Source: Neoalteromonas arenosi (GTDB lineage Bacteria; Pseudomonadota; Gammaproteobacteria; Enterobacterales; Alteromonadaceae). Taken from it: a stretch of 64,000 bases of DNA. The notes beneath the pieces are model-generated. The model made no database searches. It saw only the letters and a program-made list of their open reading frames with translations, and was not told the origin of the DNA. Numbering within the stretch: position 1 is the stretch's first letter; each line of letters begins with the position of its first letter. The translations under genes were made by a program, and so were the position numbers. The DNA lies in contig NZ_JAUCBP010000012.1 in assembly GCF_030362855.1 (NCBI RefSeq), positions 1 through 64,000 on the forward strand, written 5' to 3'. Positions 55,434-64,000 of the stretch are shown here, one piece after another.

Positions 55434-58217
55434 ATGAGCTTATTCGCAAATTTAGGTCGCAGTAGCTTCGTACTCGTTACGATAGTGTGTTTACTGTTGA
55501 CAGTCGGTTGCAGTCAAAAAACCAGCGAAGAGTATCTCGCCGCTGCGCAGCAATTGATCGCAGAAGATAAGCCCGAAGCGGCTATCGTTGAGTTAAAGAA
55601 TGCCATTCAGCAAGACCCTCAAGCATCCGCACCGCGTTTCGAGCTCGGTAAGCTCTATTTACAATTGGGTGATTATTCAGGTGCAGAGAAAGAACTTCAG
55701 CGAGCCCTAGAGTTAGGTCACCCCGCAGCTCAGGTCGTTCCGCAGTTGTCTCGTGCACACCAGCGAGCCGGTTCGTTTAATGCGCTGGTTGACGTTGACC
55801 ATCAAATGGCGGAGTTAACTAGTGCCGAGCAAGTTGAAATAGGCTTTTTCAAAATCCAATCGATGCTAGAGCTTGACCAGCTCGACGAAGCCAAAGCGTT
55901 GATTGAGGAACTACTTGCGCTGCAAACCAGTTCGATTTATCAAGATTTAGTGGCGGTAATTAGTACTGTATTACAGGATGATTTAGCCACGGCAACCGAG
56001 TTAGCCAAGGAAGCGCGCGACAAGTCTCCGCTTAACCAAGATGCGCTGATAATGCTTGGGCGCTTGTATTTGCAACAACAACAGACGGATTTGGCCATTG
56101 AGGCTTACAGCGATTACTTGAGTAAATATCCCAAAGACTCGAACACTAAATTTATGTTAGCGGCGATGCTTGTCGAACTGGGTCGCACCGAGGAAGCCGA
56201 CCGCTATGTAGATGATTTGCTCAAAATCAGCAAAGACAACCCAATGCTGAACCAACTCAAAGGTATTATCCTGACAGAGCAGGGCAAATATGAAGCTGCC
56301 TATCGGCGACTCAGCCGCGCCATTGATGCGGGACGCAATGATCCCATCTTGCGTTTAGTCGCCGGCTTTGCCGCCTTTCAGCAAGGCGATTATGAAGCGG
56401 CAAACCTGCATCTATCACTTATCGCATCGTCTTTGCCCGATAACCACCCGGGGATTAAGTTACTCGCTGCCAGTCAATTACAGTTGGGCCTTGCCGATGA
56501 TGCAACGGCCTCATTGCAACGCTTACAAACGGAAGACAGTAGTGATGCGGGGTTGTTTTCGCGGGCGGGTTACGAATTGGTAAAAGCCGGTAATCTTGCC
56601 GACGCTCAGGAAATGTTACAACGCACCCAACAGCTCGGCGATGGGGCCGAAGATCTCTTGCGTATGGGCTTATTGCAATTATCGTTGAATCAAATTGAAG
56701 GGATCATTAATTTGGAGCAAGCGGTGGCTCAGGCGCCGGATTCAGCGACTGCCCAGTCGACGTTGGCGACAGCCTATTTATCGACCAACCAAATCGATAA
56801 AGCCGCGGCCCTGGCCAGTGATTGGAAAGCTGCTGCACCTGATGCTCCACAGCCGTACGTTTTAGCCGCTGAAATCGCCGTTCGCAACCAAGACATTGAA
56901 ACTGCGCGTAGTGAGTTCCAGCAGGCGCTTGCCCTTGCCCCTGAAGAACCCAGTGTGTTGTTGGCGTACGCACGATTCTTGGCGCAACAAGGTGATTTGG
57001 CTGAAGCGAAGGCGCAGATAGATCGCGTACTTTCCACACAACCCAATGATCAGGCCGCATTGGCATTGCAGTATTTAGTCGAGCGGGAGCGCGGTGATAC
57101 CGCAACAGCGCTGCGCAATGCACAGGCGCAATTGAGCGCAAACCCCAATAACGACGAACTACGGGTGTTAGTCGCGCGGATGTATGCGTCAGAAGGACAG
57201 TTCGACACAGCGTTAACGACACTTGAGCGAATCAACCCCGACCGACAAACGCCACGAGACTTTTGGCGCTTAAAAGGCCAAGCGCTTATTCAGGGCGGGC
57301 AAATTAATGCAGCAGAAAGCCACTACGAACAATGGTTAGATTTATTCCCCTATGACAAAGATGCTGCGTTAGGTCGTTTGTTATTACTCGATTTGTCCGG
57401 CGACTTTGAGCGCGGGGTTGAGGTCACCCAGACATTTTTGAGTAAACGCCCAGATGCACAAGTTGTGGTCCTCCAAGCGCATTTTTATAGCTTGATTGGA
57501 GACGTGGAGAGCAGCCGTGCATCGCTGTCGCAACTTGCCGAGACTGCGGCGAATAACCCGTTTGTAAAGGCAATTATCGCGCGTAACTTTCTATCAGAAG
57601 GTGAGTACGCGCAAGCCATCGAACCCGCAATGGGCGCTTACACAGAGAAACCCGGTTTGCGCAACCTGTTGGTTGCTGTACTTGCTCACGATGGTATTGA
57701 CGATCGCGATACAGCATTGACACTCCTTAAAGACTACGTAGCGCAAAACCCGAATGACTCCAGAGCGCGCATGTTGCTGGCCGAACGTAAAATTGCCGAA
57801 GACAGCTCTGCAGCGATACAAGAATATGCCAAGTTGATCGAGCAAAATGAAAATAACTTTGTCGCGTTAAACAATATTGCGTACTTGTTACTGCAAGAAG
57901 GCGATGATGAATCAGCAGAAACTTACGCACTTCGGGCCGTCGAGCTACAACCACGCAACCCTGCAGCTGCCGATACATTGGCTCAAATCTATCGCGCCCA
58001 GAACCGCTTAGATGAAGCACTTGAGTTATACGACCTGACTGTTGACGCGCAAATGCAAAATGAAGAGGTATATCTTAACTACATCGAGGTTTTACTGGAG
58101 TTAGGTAACACCACTGTCGCTGAGCGCCGTCTTAAAGACCGCACGTTTGAGCTGCCCGCGTCGCAACAACGCGTGGCAGATTTACAGGCAAAATATAATC
58201 TTAACCTTGCGCTGTAA
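55434..58217 (+). CDS. TPR-repeat lipoprotein, PrsT-like
   Basis: Lipobox LLTVGC (Cys26), then tetratricopeptide repeats along almost the whole 927 residues, e.g. PEAAIVELKNAIQQDPQASA and AYRRLSRAIDAGRNDPILRL. Length and arrangement match the PrsT proteins linked to PEP-CTERM/exosortase systems (TIGR02917), but no exosortase or exopolysaccharide genes are near, so here it stands alone. Probably a periplasmic scaffold anchored in a membrane. Confidence 0.85.
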   Translation: MSLFANLGRSSFVLVTIVCLLLTVGCSQKTSEEYLAAAQQLIAEDKPEAAIVELKNAIQQDPQASAPRFELGKLYLQLGDYSGAEKELQRALELGHPAAQVVPQLSRAHQRAGSFNALVDVDHQMAELTSAEQVEIGFFKIQSMLELDQLDEAKALIEELLALQTSSIYQDLVAVISTVLQDDLATATELAKEARDKSPLNQDALIMLGRLYLQQQQTDLAIEAYSDYLSKYPKDSNTKFMLAAMLVELGRTEEADRYVDDLLKISKDNPMLNQLKGIILTEQGKYEAAYRRLSRAIDAGRNDPILRLVAGFAAFQQGDYEAANLHLSLIASSLPDNHPGIKLLAASQLQLGLADDATASLQRLQTEDSSDAGLFSRAGYELVKAGNLADAQEMLQRTQQLGDGAEDLLRMGLLQLSLNQIEGIINLEQAVAQAPDSATAQSTLATAYLSTNQIDKAAALASDWKAAAPDAPQPYVLAAEIAVRNQDIETARSEFQQALALAPEEPSVLLAYARFLAQQGDLAEAKAQIDRVLSTQPNDQAALALQYLVERERGDTATALRNAQAQLSANPNNDELRVLVARMYASEGQFDTALTTLERINPDRQTPRDFWRLKGQALIQGGQINAAESHYEQWLDLFPYDKDAALGRLLLLDLSGDFERGVEVTQTFLSKRPDAQVVVLQAHFYSLIGDVESSRASLSQLAETAANNPFVKAIIARNFLSEGEYAQAIEPAMGAYTEKPGLRNLLVAVLAHDGIDDRDTALTLLKDYVAQNPNDSRARMLLAERKIAEDSSAAIQEYAKLIEQNENNFVALNNIAYLLLQEGDDESAETYALRAVELQPRNPAAADTLAQIYRAQNRLDEALELYDLTVDAQMQNEEVYLNYIEVLLELGNTTVAERRLKDRTFELPASQQRVADLQAKYNLNLAL

Positions 58218-58230
58218 GCGCTTGAAAAAG

Positions 58231-58266
58231 CACGGACGGGACCTATCTTCAGGCTACCCGTTCGTG
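58231..58266 (+). terminator. Hairpin after the TPR lipoprotein gene, possible terminator
   Basis: CACGGACGGG and CCCGTTCGTG pair over ten bases (one G-T) around a 16-base loop, followed by a short T-rich stretch (TTCGGTTTTCTT). It lies just before the channel gene start and may limit read-through. Confidence 0.45.
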
Positions 58267-58281
58267 TAATTCGGTTTTCTT

Positions 58282-59088
58282 ATGAGTTTTTATTATCGTC
58301 TGCAAGAGAGGCTTCTTGCACTCAAGAGCAATCGCGCTTTCGAATTTTTTGTGGTTGCTGTGATCATCATTTCGGCCTTAGAAATTGGCGCAAAAACCTA
58401 TGATTTGCCGGATTTCGCTTATGCGTTAACCCGTTATCTCGATGTTTTTATCACTCTATTTTTCTTATTTGAAATTACCATTCGCTTCATCGCTGAACCG
58501 AACAAAAAAGACTTTTTTAAATCGGGGTGGAATATATTTGATACGTTGGTAGTCGTTGTCAGCTTAATTCCCATTCAAGACAGTGAGATGGCTCTCTTGG
58601 CTCGCTTAGTAAGGGTATTCCGCGTGTTGCGGATGGTATCGATCATTCCCGAGCTACGCCTGTTGATCAATTCACTCATAAAGGCGTTACCGCAATTGGG
58701 TTATGTGGTGTTGCTGTTGTTTATTATCTTCTATATTTACGCAGCTATCGGCAGCTTTTTATTCAAAGACATCAACCCATTTTTATGGGGCAATATTGCC
58801 ATATCGATGCTAACGCTTTTCCGCGTAATGACGTTTGAGGATTGGACCGACATCCAGTACGAGACGATGGAAGTATACCCGTTGAGCTGGATGTTCTACA
58901 TGAGTTTTATATTCTTCACGGCGTTCGCATTCTTAAATATGGTCATCGGTATTGTTGTGAATGTGATGGAAGAAGAACACAGAGCAGAGGCACTCGCACA
59001 TTCAAAAGAACCGACTATCGAGGACTTACAAAAAGAAATTAAAGAATTGAAACAAATGGTTAGTGAATTGGCGCGTTCTAGAGACTAG
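58282..59088 (+). CDS. Voltage-gated cation channel, NaChBac type with acidic filter
   Basis: One-domain six-helix channel. S1-S3 (about residues 18-100), S4 with four arginines every third residue (Arg108, 111, 114, 117), S5 (about 137-160), pore helix and filter, S6 (about 202-230), and a C-terminal coiled coil (246-265), which usually makes the tetramer. The filter reads TFEDWTD (184-190) where sodium channels such as NaChBac and NavAb have TLESWxx. The extra Asp187 and Asp190 are those that confer calcium selectivity in the engineered CavAb, so calcium conduction is plausible. Confidence 0.92.
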   Translation: MSFYYRLQERLLALKSNRAFEFFVVAVIIISALEIGAKTYDLPDFAYALTRYLDVFITLFFLFEITIRFIAEPNKKDFFKSGWNIFDTLVVVVSLIPIQDSEMALLARLVRVFRVLRMVSIIPELRLLINSLIKALPQLGYVVLLLFIIFYIYAAIGSFLFKDINPFLWGNIAISMLTLFRVMTFEDWTDIQYETMEVYPLSWMFYMSFIFFTAFAFLNMVIGIVVNVMEEEHRAEALAHSKEPTIEDLQKEIKELKQMVSELARSRD

Positions 59089-59140
59089 TAAATGCTGTAG
59101 TTGTGGGTATACTTCTGGGAGCTACAGGAGGAATATTCGC

Positions 59141-59305
59141 ATGGAACAGCAAATTTCAAAGGTGCAAGTATCACGAGAATCGTTGCAACAACAGTTGAAA
59201 GAGGTAAGCGATTCGTTGCTCAATTTTTCAGTTTCCAAAAGCGAAGCAGAGCAATTAAAAATACAATTGCAATCACTGCTTTCACGCTTAAATGAAACGC
59301 GTTAG
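59141..59305 (+). CDS. Small coiled-coil protein (54 aa)
   Basis: Starts at 59141 with a strong AGGAGG site eight bases upstream. Entirely predicted helical: heptad-like Leu/Val spacing (ISKVQVSRESLQQQLKEVSD, then EAEQLKIQLQSLLSRL). No signal or membrane segment. It follows the channel gene by 52 bp and ends before a strong terminator, so it may be its operon partner. No family recognised; it does not match SlyX. Confidence 0.65.
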   Translation: MEQQISKVQVSRESLQQQLKEVSDSLLNFSVSKSEAEQLKIQLQSLLSRLNETR

Positions 59306-59324
59306 CAAATCAAATAACACGTGC

Positions 59325-59355
59325 AAAAAAGCCCGGTACTAGACCGGGCTTTTTT
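59325..59355. terminator. Bidirectional terminator between the small coiled-coil gene and tolC
   Basis: AAAAAAGCCCGGT-ACTAG-ACCGGGCTTTTTT: GC-rich stem with A run before and T run after, so it can work for both the + strand gene and for tolC on the - strand. Confidence 0.95.
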
Positions 59356-59370
59356 GTATTGCGATAGCGC

Positions 59371-60795
59371 TTATTCAGCCGCTTCGGGTGACAGAGCGCG
59401 GTTGATGCTTTCTACATCACTGCGTGTCAACGTTCCAGCTGCTTGCTTCAAGCTTACAATCGCTTGAATAAAGTCATAACGAGCACCGGCTAAATTGCGG
59501 CGCGCGTCAAACAAGTTTCGCGTGCTATTTAACACGTCGACGATTGTCCGTGTACCGACCTTGAAACCGGCTTCTGTAGCTTCTAGGGCACTTTGCGCAG
59601 ATACTACAGCTTGTTCGAATGCGCGAATGGTTGAAATCGATGCGATTACGTCGTTGTATGAACTACGCACTGAGCGCACGGTTTGACGATACGTCAGTTC
59701 AAGGGTTTCTGACGCAGCAACATAACGATACCGCGCTTGGTCGGTGCGAGCACTGACTGAGCCGCCTTGATAAATCGGCACGTCGAGGCGAATCCCAATA
59801 GATTGGTTGTTCAGCGCTGGAATATCCAAATCTGAACCACCTGCACCGCCACCAACCACGGTCGTATCAGTGCGGCCATAACTACCGTTTAGCGATAGGG
59901 TTGGATAGTGGCCAGAAGTGGCAATGTCGACATCTTCCATAGCGATATCTTTAGCAAAGCGTTGGACCAATAAATCCAAGTTACTTTCTTCAGCAATTTC
60001 AAGCCATTCACGGGCTGAATCAGGAGAAGGGCGTGGTGCACTAAATTTTTCGGTATCTAATACGTACAATTTATCGTGATACTTACCGGTAATTTCACGC
60101 AGCTCTTCAAGGCGCAATTCCAATTGGTTCTCGGCGCGGATCTCTTGCGCGACCGTATTATCGAAATTGGCTTGTGCTTCATGGACGTCAGTGATTGCGG
60201 TTAAACCCACTTCAAAACGCTGTTTAGTTTGCTCTAACTGGCGCTCTATGGCGCGCTTTTCAGCGCGAACAAACTCAACATTATCCTTGGCGCGCAACAC
60301 CGCAAGGTAGGCAGACACTGTTCGAGTGATCAACCGCTGTAACTCAGCTGAATAGTTGGCTTCACTCTGCTGTGCAACCAATTCAGCACGGTCTAGGCCC
60401 AACCAGTTGGCATGGTCGTACAATGACATTGACAAGTTGGCACCCATTGAGAGTGTTTCGGTTTCGTTTTCGAACACTTGAAAACCACTAAAGACTTGGA
60501 CCTGATCCCCGTTTTCGTCCAATACCGGATTGCCTTGTTCGTCTACCACGTCAGTGAATTCCGGATTGGTATCGTCACGAGTTGCCATGGTATAGCCGAT
60601 GTTGGCAGATAATTGTGGTAACAAGTTTGCGCGGCTAATGCTGATACCTTCGAAAGCGGCGTCACGATCAGCTTTAGCTCGATTCACCACGGGATCGTTT
60701 TCAATCGCCTGCTGGTAGACTTGTAATAAATCATCAGCCATGGCATTGGCGGAGATGCTCAGGCCAACGAGCAAAGAAAGTACAGTTTTTTTCAT
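59371..60795 (-). CDS. tolC: Outer-membrane efflux channel TolC
   Basis: Trimeric outer-membrane exit duct of multidrug efflux and type I secretion. Signal peptide (about 1-20, SISANAMA), then the two repeated helical/beta halves of the family (YQQAIENDPVVNRAKADRDA, and KVGTRTIVDVLNSTRNLFDARR near 415-436). 474 aa. Oriented away from nudF as in E. coli. Confidence 0.95.
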   Translation of the reverse strand: MKKTVLSLLVGLSISANAMADDLLQVYQQAIENDPVVNRAKADRDAAFEGISISRANLLPQLSANIGYTMATRDDTNPEFTDVVDEQGNPVLDENGDQVQVFSGFQVFENETETLSMGANLSMSLYDHANWLGLDRAELVAQQSEANYSAELQRLITRTVSAYLAVLRAKDNVEFVRAEKRAIERQLEQTKQRFEVGLTAITDVHEAQANFDNTVAQEIRAENQLELRLEELREITGKYHDKLYVLDTEKFSAPRPSPDSAREWLEIAEESNLDLLVQRFAKDIAMEDVDIATSGHYPTLSLNGSYGRTDTTVVGGGAGGSDLDIPALNNQSIGIRLDVPIYQGGSVSARTDQARYRYVAASETLELTYRQTVRSVRSSYNDVIASISTIRAFEQAVVSAQSALEATEAGFKVGTRTIVDVLNSTRNLFDARRNLAGARYDFIQAIVSLKQAAGTLTRSDVESINRALSPEAAE

Positions 60796-60824
60796 GTGTG
60801 CGCCTTAGTGTAAAAACGTGTTCT

Positions 60825-60854
60825 GGTATATGCTTACAAGTCTACGAAATTCAA
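60825..60854 (-). promoter_or_regulatory. Candidate tolC promoter
   Basis: On the minus strand TTGAAT (60849-60854) and TATACC (60825-60830) are 18 bp apart, about 30 bp upstream of the tolC ATG. Moderate match only. Confidence 0.4.
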
Positions 60855-60956
60855 TGACTAATCAACATTAAATAGTCGTAACACTTTCGCTTCAAGTGTA
60901 ACAGAATGTAATTAACTTGCGTGGGTGTTAAGACCAATGGACGATTTAAGAAGTTT

Positions 60957-61589
60957 ATGCCAAAAATCCAACGTTACTCATCTGCCGATGTTCGCCAATT
61001 AACCACGCGCCCGTTATACGATGGGTATTTCAAAATGGTCCAGTATCGATTTCAACACCGTTTATTCGACGGTGGATGGAGCGGTGATGTGGTGCGCGAG
61101 ATATTTGAACGCGGCCATGCTGTTGCGGTTTTACCCTATGATCCTGTCACCGATGAATTCGTACTGATTGAGCAGTTCCGCATTGGCGCGATGGAAACGT
61201 CGGACTCACCTTGGTTAATTGAAGTAATCGCCGGTATCATTGACGAGGGCGAGGAGCCGGCTGAAGTGTGTCACCGCGAAGCGATGGAAGAAGCCGGTAT
61301 AACCTTAAGCAACTTAACTGAAGCGGTAAGTTATTTAGCCAGCCCGGGCGGAACAACTGAGCGATTGCAAATCTATATGGCCCAAGTCGACGCCTCAGAA
61401 GCTCATGGAGTGCATGGTCTGGATAACGAATCTGAAGATATATTGGTCCACCGCGTACCGGTTAATGAAGCTGAGGAGTGGCTCAAAAACGGCAAAATAG
61501 ACAATGCAGCGGCAATAATTGCAGTACAATGGTTCTTATTAAACAAAGCCAACCTTTTGGCACAGTGGCAAGGCGATAATGCAGAATAA
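60957..61589 (+). CDS. nudF: ADP-ribose pyrophosphatase NudF
   Basis: Nudix hydrolase splitting ADP-ribose. VLPYDPVTDEFVLIEQFRIGA, ETSDSPWLIEVIAGIIDEGE and the Nudix box ending CHREAMEEAGI match the family. ATG at 60957 chosen; the GTG upstream gives a non-conserved extension. 210 aa. Overlaps the next gene by 11 bp. Confidence 0.95.
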   Translation: MPKIQRYSSADVRQLTTRPLYDGYFKMVQYRFQHRLFDGGWSGDVVREIFERGHAVAVLPYDPVTDEFVLIEQFRIGAMETSDSPWLIEVIAGIIDEGEEPAEVCHREAMEEAGITLSNLTEAVSYLASPGGTTERLQIYMAQVDASEAHGVHGLDNESEDILVHRVPVNEAEEWLKNGKIDNAAAIIAVQWFLLNKANLLAQWQGDNAE

Positions 61590-62013
61590 GCAGAAATACG
61601 TACCTCATTTACCCAGCATACTCGCGGTATGTGAGGCTAACTATATGCGTATGATGCGTTTGTTACCCGATGTTGATACGGAACATTTGGAGTATCAGTT
61701 TGCTACCGGTAAAGGGCTAAAATATCGCATTCGAATTATCGATTCAGCACGTTACACCAGTACGCTAGAGGTGAGTCAGAGTAATACGGGGGTACCACTT
61801 ATTCTGCAACCTACGATGCAAGTGCGACTCTATCACGACGCCCGTGTAGCTGAGGTAATTGCTACGCAACGCGTCGGTCAGCTCAACGCCAGTTACCCGT
61901 ATCCCAATGCCAAAATGCATCAAAAAAATGAAAAGCAGATGGTTAATCACTTTCTCGCTGAATGGTTGAGCTTTTGTTTGACCCAGCAGCGAGAATCCTC
62001 TGCGAGTGCCTGA
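61579..62013 (+). CDS. yqiB: DUF1249 protein YqiB
   Basis: Small conserved gammaproteobacterial protein of unknown function. MRMMRLLPDVD near residue 17 and LYHDARVAEVIATQRVGQLNASYPYPN near 76-102, then KMHQKNEKQMVNHFLAEWLSF, are typical. 144 aa. Lies between nudF and cpdA with overlaps on both sides, the E. coli order. Confidence 0.93.
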   Translation: MQNKQKYVPHLPSILAVCEANYMRMMRLLPDVDTEHLEYQFATGKGLKYRIRIIDSARYTSTLEVSQSNTGVPLILQPTMQVRLYHDARVAEVIATQRVGQLNASYPYPNAKMHQKNEKQMVNHFLAEWLSFCLTQQRESSASA

Positions 62014-62749
62014 ATCTTTGCGTCTAATCCAGTTTTCTGACTGCCACTTATTCGCCGATGGTGACAAGACTGGCTATGCCGATATCAATCCAAGTGCCAG
62101 CCTCAGAGAGGTTGTAGCGCGAATAGCTCAAGATAGCCCAGATTTACTGTTACTGACAGGTGATATCTCTGGTGACTACAGTGTTGAAAGTTATCAGCGT
62201 TTACAGTCTATATGGCAACAATCAAAAATTGTCGCACCGTTGTTATCACTGCCTGGGAATCATGACGATATTGGCCTTTGGCAAACGGCATTTGCCGAAA
62301 TGCAAACACTGAGCAGTCATATCCTCAACGAGTTTTGGGCAATACATCGCTTGCCAAGTACTTTTGACCGAGCTAACGGACGGGTATGCGAAACCGCCTT
62401 GCGCCGACTCACTGAGCACTTGTTGGTAGATCAACAAAGACAGCACATTGTTGTTTTGCATCACCCCCCGCAAGACAGTTTTGTTTGGATGGATAAACAT
62501 CGGTTGTTCAACCCAGAATCATTGCATGCCATGCTCAAACGTGTGAACAATACACCGCTATTACTGCATGGGCATGTGCACACCGCTCGCACTACTAAGA
62601 TTGCCAATACAACGATATTGGCCTGCCCTAGTACGTGTTGGCAATGGGGGAATACACCGGATTTCAGTGTTAGTGATACGCCGCCGGGCTATCGAATTAT
62701 AGATTTACAACCACAGGGTAAATGGCACACCGATGTCGTTTATTGTTAA
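62006..62749 (+). CDS. cpdA: 3',5'-cyclic AMP phosphodiesterase CpdA
   Basis: Metallophosphoesterase hydrolysing cAMP. Metal motifs FSDCHLF, LLTGDISGD, LPGNHDD, HHPP and GHVHTA in order. GTG start overlapping yqiB by 8 bp. 247 aa. Confidence 0.95.
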   Translation: MPESLRLIQFSDCHLFADGDKTGYADINPSASLREVVARIAQDSPDLLLLTGDISGDYSVESYQRLQSIWQQSKIVAPLLSLPGNHDDIGLWQTAFAEMQTLSSHILNEFWAIHRLPSTFDRANGRVCETALRRLTEHLLVDQQRQHIVVLHHPPQDSFVWMDKHRLFNPESLHAMLKRVNNTPLLLHGHVHTARTTKIANTTILACPSTCWQWGNTPDFSVSDTPPGYRIIDLQPQGKWHTDVVYC

Positions 62750-62772
62750 CGTTTAAGGAGTAAAGCGGTTTT

Positions 62773-63375
62773 ATGCACGTTGTTTATTTACATGGATTTT
62801 TAAGTTCACCCCAATCTGAGAAAGCCCAGTTAACCCAAGCCTACGTTGCTGAACATTACCCGCAAATCAGCCTAATTACCCCGCAGATCCCGAACACAAT
62901 TGACGCTGTGCCAGCTGTGCTACATAAAATTATTGAACCGATTGTCGCCAGTGGTGAGCCGTTGCGGTTAATTGGTAGTTCAATGGGGGGCTTTTTGAGT
63001 AATTGGCTGATTGAACAGTTTGGTGGTCGGGCGGTTCTGATCAACCCCGCAGTTGCGCCATATAATTTGATGCAAGATTATTTGGGCAAGCACACTAACC
63101 CGTACAGCGGGGAAGAATTTTATGTGACCGCAGACCACATTGAACAACTAAGAGCAATGGAGCCTGCTGTGATAGCTGAGCCTGCAGCGTATAAAGTGTT
63201 ATTGCAACAAGGCGATGAAACCCTCGACTATCGCCTAGCCGAGGCACGCTATAGTGGGGGGGATATTACTGTTGAAGCAGGTGGGGATCACAGCTTTGTT
63301 GACTTTGCTGATCACCTCGAAGACATTTTTACCTTTCTTTTCGCCACAAACCCAGTTGCACCAATTGCTCAATGA
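62773..63375 (+). CDS. yqiA: Esterase YqiA
   Basis: Small alpha/beta hydrolase: YLHGFLSSPQSEKAQ (oxyanion), nucleophile Ser70 in GSSMGG, and GDETLDY and GGDHSF for the acidic residue and His. 200 aa. AAGGAG upstream of ATG. Ahead of parE as in E. coli. Confidence 0.93.
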   Translation: MHVVYLHGFLSSPQSEKAQLTQAYVAEHYPQISLITPQIPNTIDAVPAVLHKIIEPIVASGEPLRLIGSSMGGFLSNWLIEQFGGRAVLINPAVAPYNLMQDYLGKHTNPYSGEEFYVTADHIEQLRAMEPAVIAEPAAYKVLLQQGDETLDYRLAEARYSGGDITVEAGGDHSFVDFADHLEDIFTFLFATNPVAPIAQ

Positions 63376-63484
63376 GGGGGGGCTTGGTACTATCAAGATT
63401 CAATTAGCGCCAGCCAATTTGCCCAAACCGCAAGGGTAAATGACGAAGCATATTAATAATTTCAGCGCAGAGTAAACACAGCTT

Positions 63485-64000
63485 ATGTCGAATCAATACA
63501 ACGCAGATGCCATCGAGGTCCTCAACGGTTTAGAGCCGGTCAAACGCCGCCCCGGTATGTATACCGATACCACCCGACCCAATCACTTGAGTCAGGAAGT
63601 GATCGATAACAGTGTTGATGAAGCATTAGCCGGTTTCGCGACAAGCATTAAGATTGTGTTGCATCCCGACCACTCATTGGAAGTCACCGATGACGGTCGT
63701 GGTATGCCGGTGGATATTCACCCAGAGGAAGGTATTTCTGGGGTTGAATTGATCATGACCAAGCTGCATGCCGGTGGTAAGTTTTCAAACAAAAACTATG
63801 CGTTTTCCGGTGGTTTGCACGGTGTGGGTATCTCGGTTGTTAATGCGTTATCAACCCGTGTCGAAGTTACCATTCGCCGCGATAGCAATGTTTATCAAAT
63901 TGCCTTTGCCGATGGCGATAAAGTCGAAGATCTCAAAATTATCGATACCTGTGGTCGCCGCAATACAGGCACTCGGGTGCATTTTTGGCCTGACCCGCAG
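63485..64000 (+). CDS. parE: DNA topoisomerase IV subunit B (partial, cut by window end)
   Basis: First 172 residues. GHKL ATPase domain: YNADAIEVLNGLEPVKRRPGM, LSQEVIDNSVDEALAG (Glu and Asn for Mg-ATP), DDGRGMPVDIH and GGLHGVGISVVNALS. Continues past 64000. The 110 bp between yqiA and this gene hold no other gene. Confidence 0.96.
   Translation, partial: MSNQYNADAIEVLNGLEPVKRRPGMYTDTTRPNHLSQEVIDNSVDEALAGFATSIKIVLHPDHSLEVTDDGRGMPVDIHPEEGISGVELIMTKLHAGGKFSNKNYAFSGGLHGVGISVVNALSTRVEVTIRRDSNVYQIAFADGDKVEDLKIIDTCGRRNTGTRVHFWPDPQ

Noticed and set aside
63254-63439. Frame overlapping the end of yqiA
   Set aside because: Shadow of yqiA running into the short gap before parE; no ribosome site or conserved features.

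Overview
The window looks like a chromosomal segment of a free-living, probably marine gammaproteobacterium, with gene blocks typical of Alteromonadales/Vibrionales-type genomes. The evidence is the neighbourhoods rplU-rpmA-obgE, ftsB-ispD-ispF-truD-surE-pcm-nlpD-rpoS, mutH-rppH-ptsP-lgt-thyA, rluA-rapA and parE-yqiA-cpdA-yqiB-nudF-tolC. Genus and species cannot be fixed from the sequence alone. No rRNA, tRNA or CRISPR array was seen.

Region 1 (1-10800) is a chromosomal integron. The integrase gene intI (9838-10800, +) lies beside an array of about 16 cassettes carrying 19 small genes, all on the minus strand and reading away from intI. The cassettes are separated by attC sites of about 102 bp. 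Near intI the attC sites are almost identical and keep complementary hairpin arms. Towards the far end their recombination triplets are mutated or their arms lost, and an IS3-family element (1-294) caps the visible array. About two thirds of the cassette proteins are small integral membrane proteins, and eleven of the genes take their stop codon from the attC R'' box itself.

Region 2 (10800-17240) holds a PagL-like lipid A deacylase, ispB, rplU-rpmA (with a good promoter and terminator), obgE, folA and a GH13 lipoprotein amylase preceded by a perfect 17-bp palindrome. Region 3 (17237-26000, minus) is the stationary-phase, isoprenoid and division cluster rpoS-nlpD-pcm-surE-truD-ispF-ispD-ftsB, followed by a TIGR03545-type membrane protein. 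Region 4 (26292-33800) holds putA, a YgiM-like SH3 protein, a YgiF-like CYTH/CHAD triphosphatase, a seven-helix membrane AraC-type regulator and a YfhL-like ferredoxin.

Region 5 (33900-43500) holds mutH, rppH, ptsP, a TauE/SafE permease, lgt, thyA, a REC-CheC regulator coupled to a PAS-GGDEF cyclase, and an AmpG-like permease. Region 6 (43500-55300) holds two poorly known genes, rluA, rapA, a PhoH-like ATPase, a REC-GGDEF protein, a transglutaminase-like protein, cysG and deaD. Region 7 (55400-64000) holds a large TPR lipoprotein of PrsT type, a voltage-gated cation channel with an unusual acidic selectivity filter, tolC, and the run nudF-yqiB-cpdA-yqiA-parE, with parE cut by the window end.

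The best candidates for something new are the integron array (cassette content, attC covariation, decay gradient, R''-encoded stops), the channel with a natural TFEDWTD filter, the PagL homologue that seems to lack its catalytic glutamate, and the palindrome before the amylase gene.
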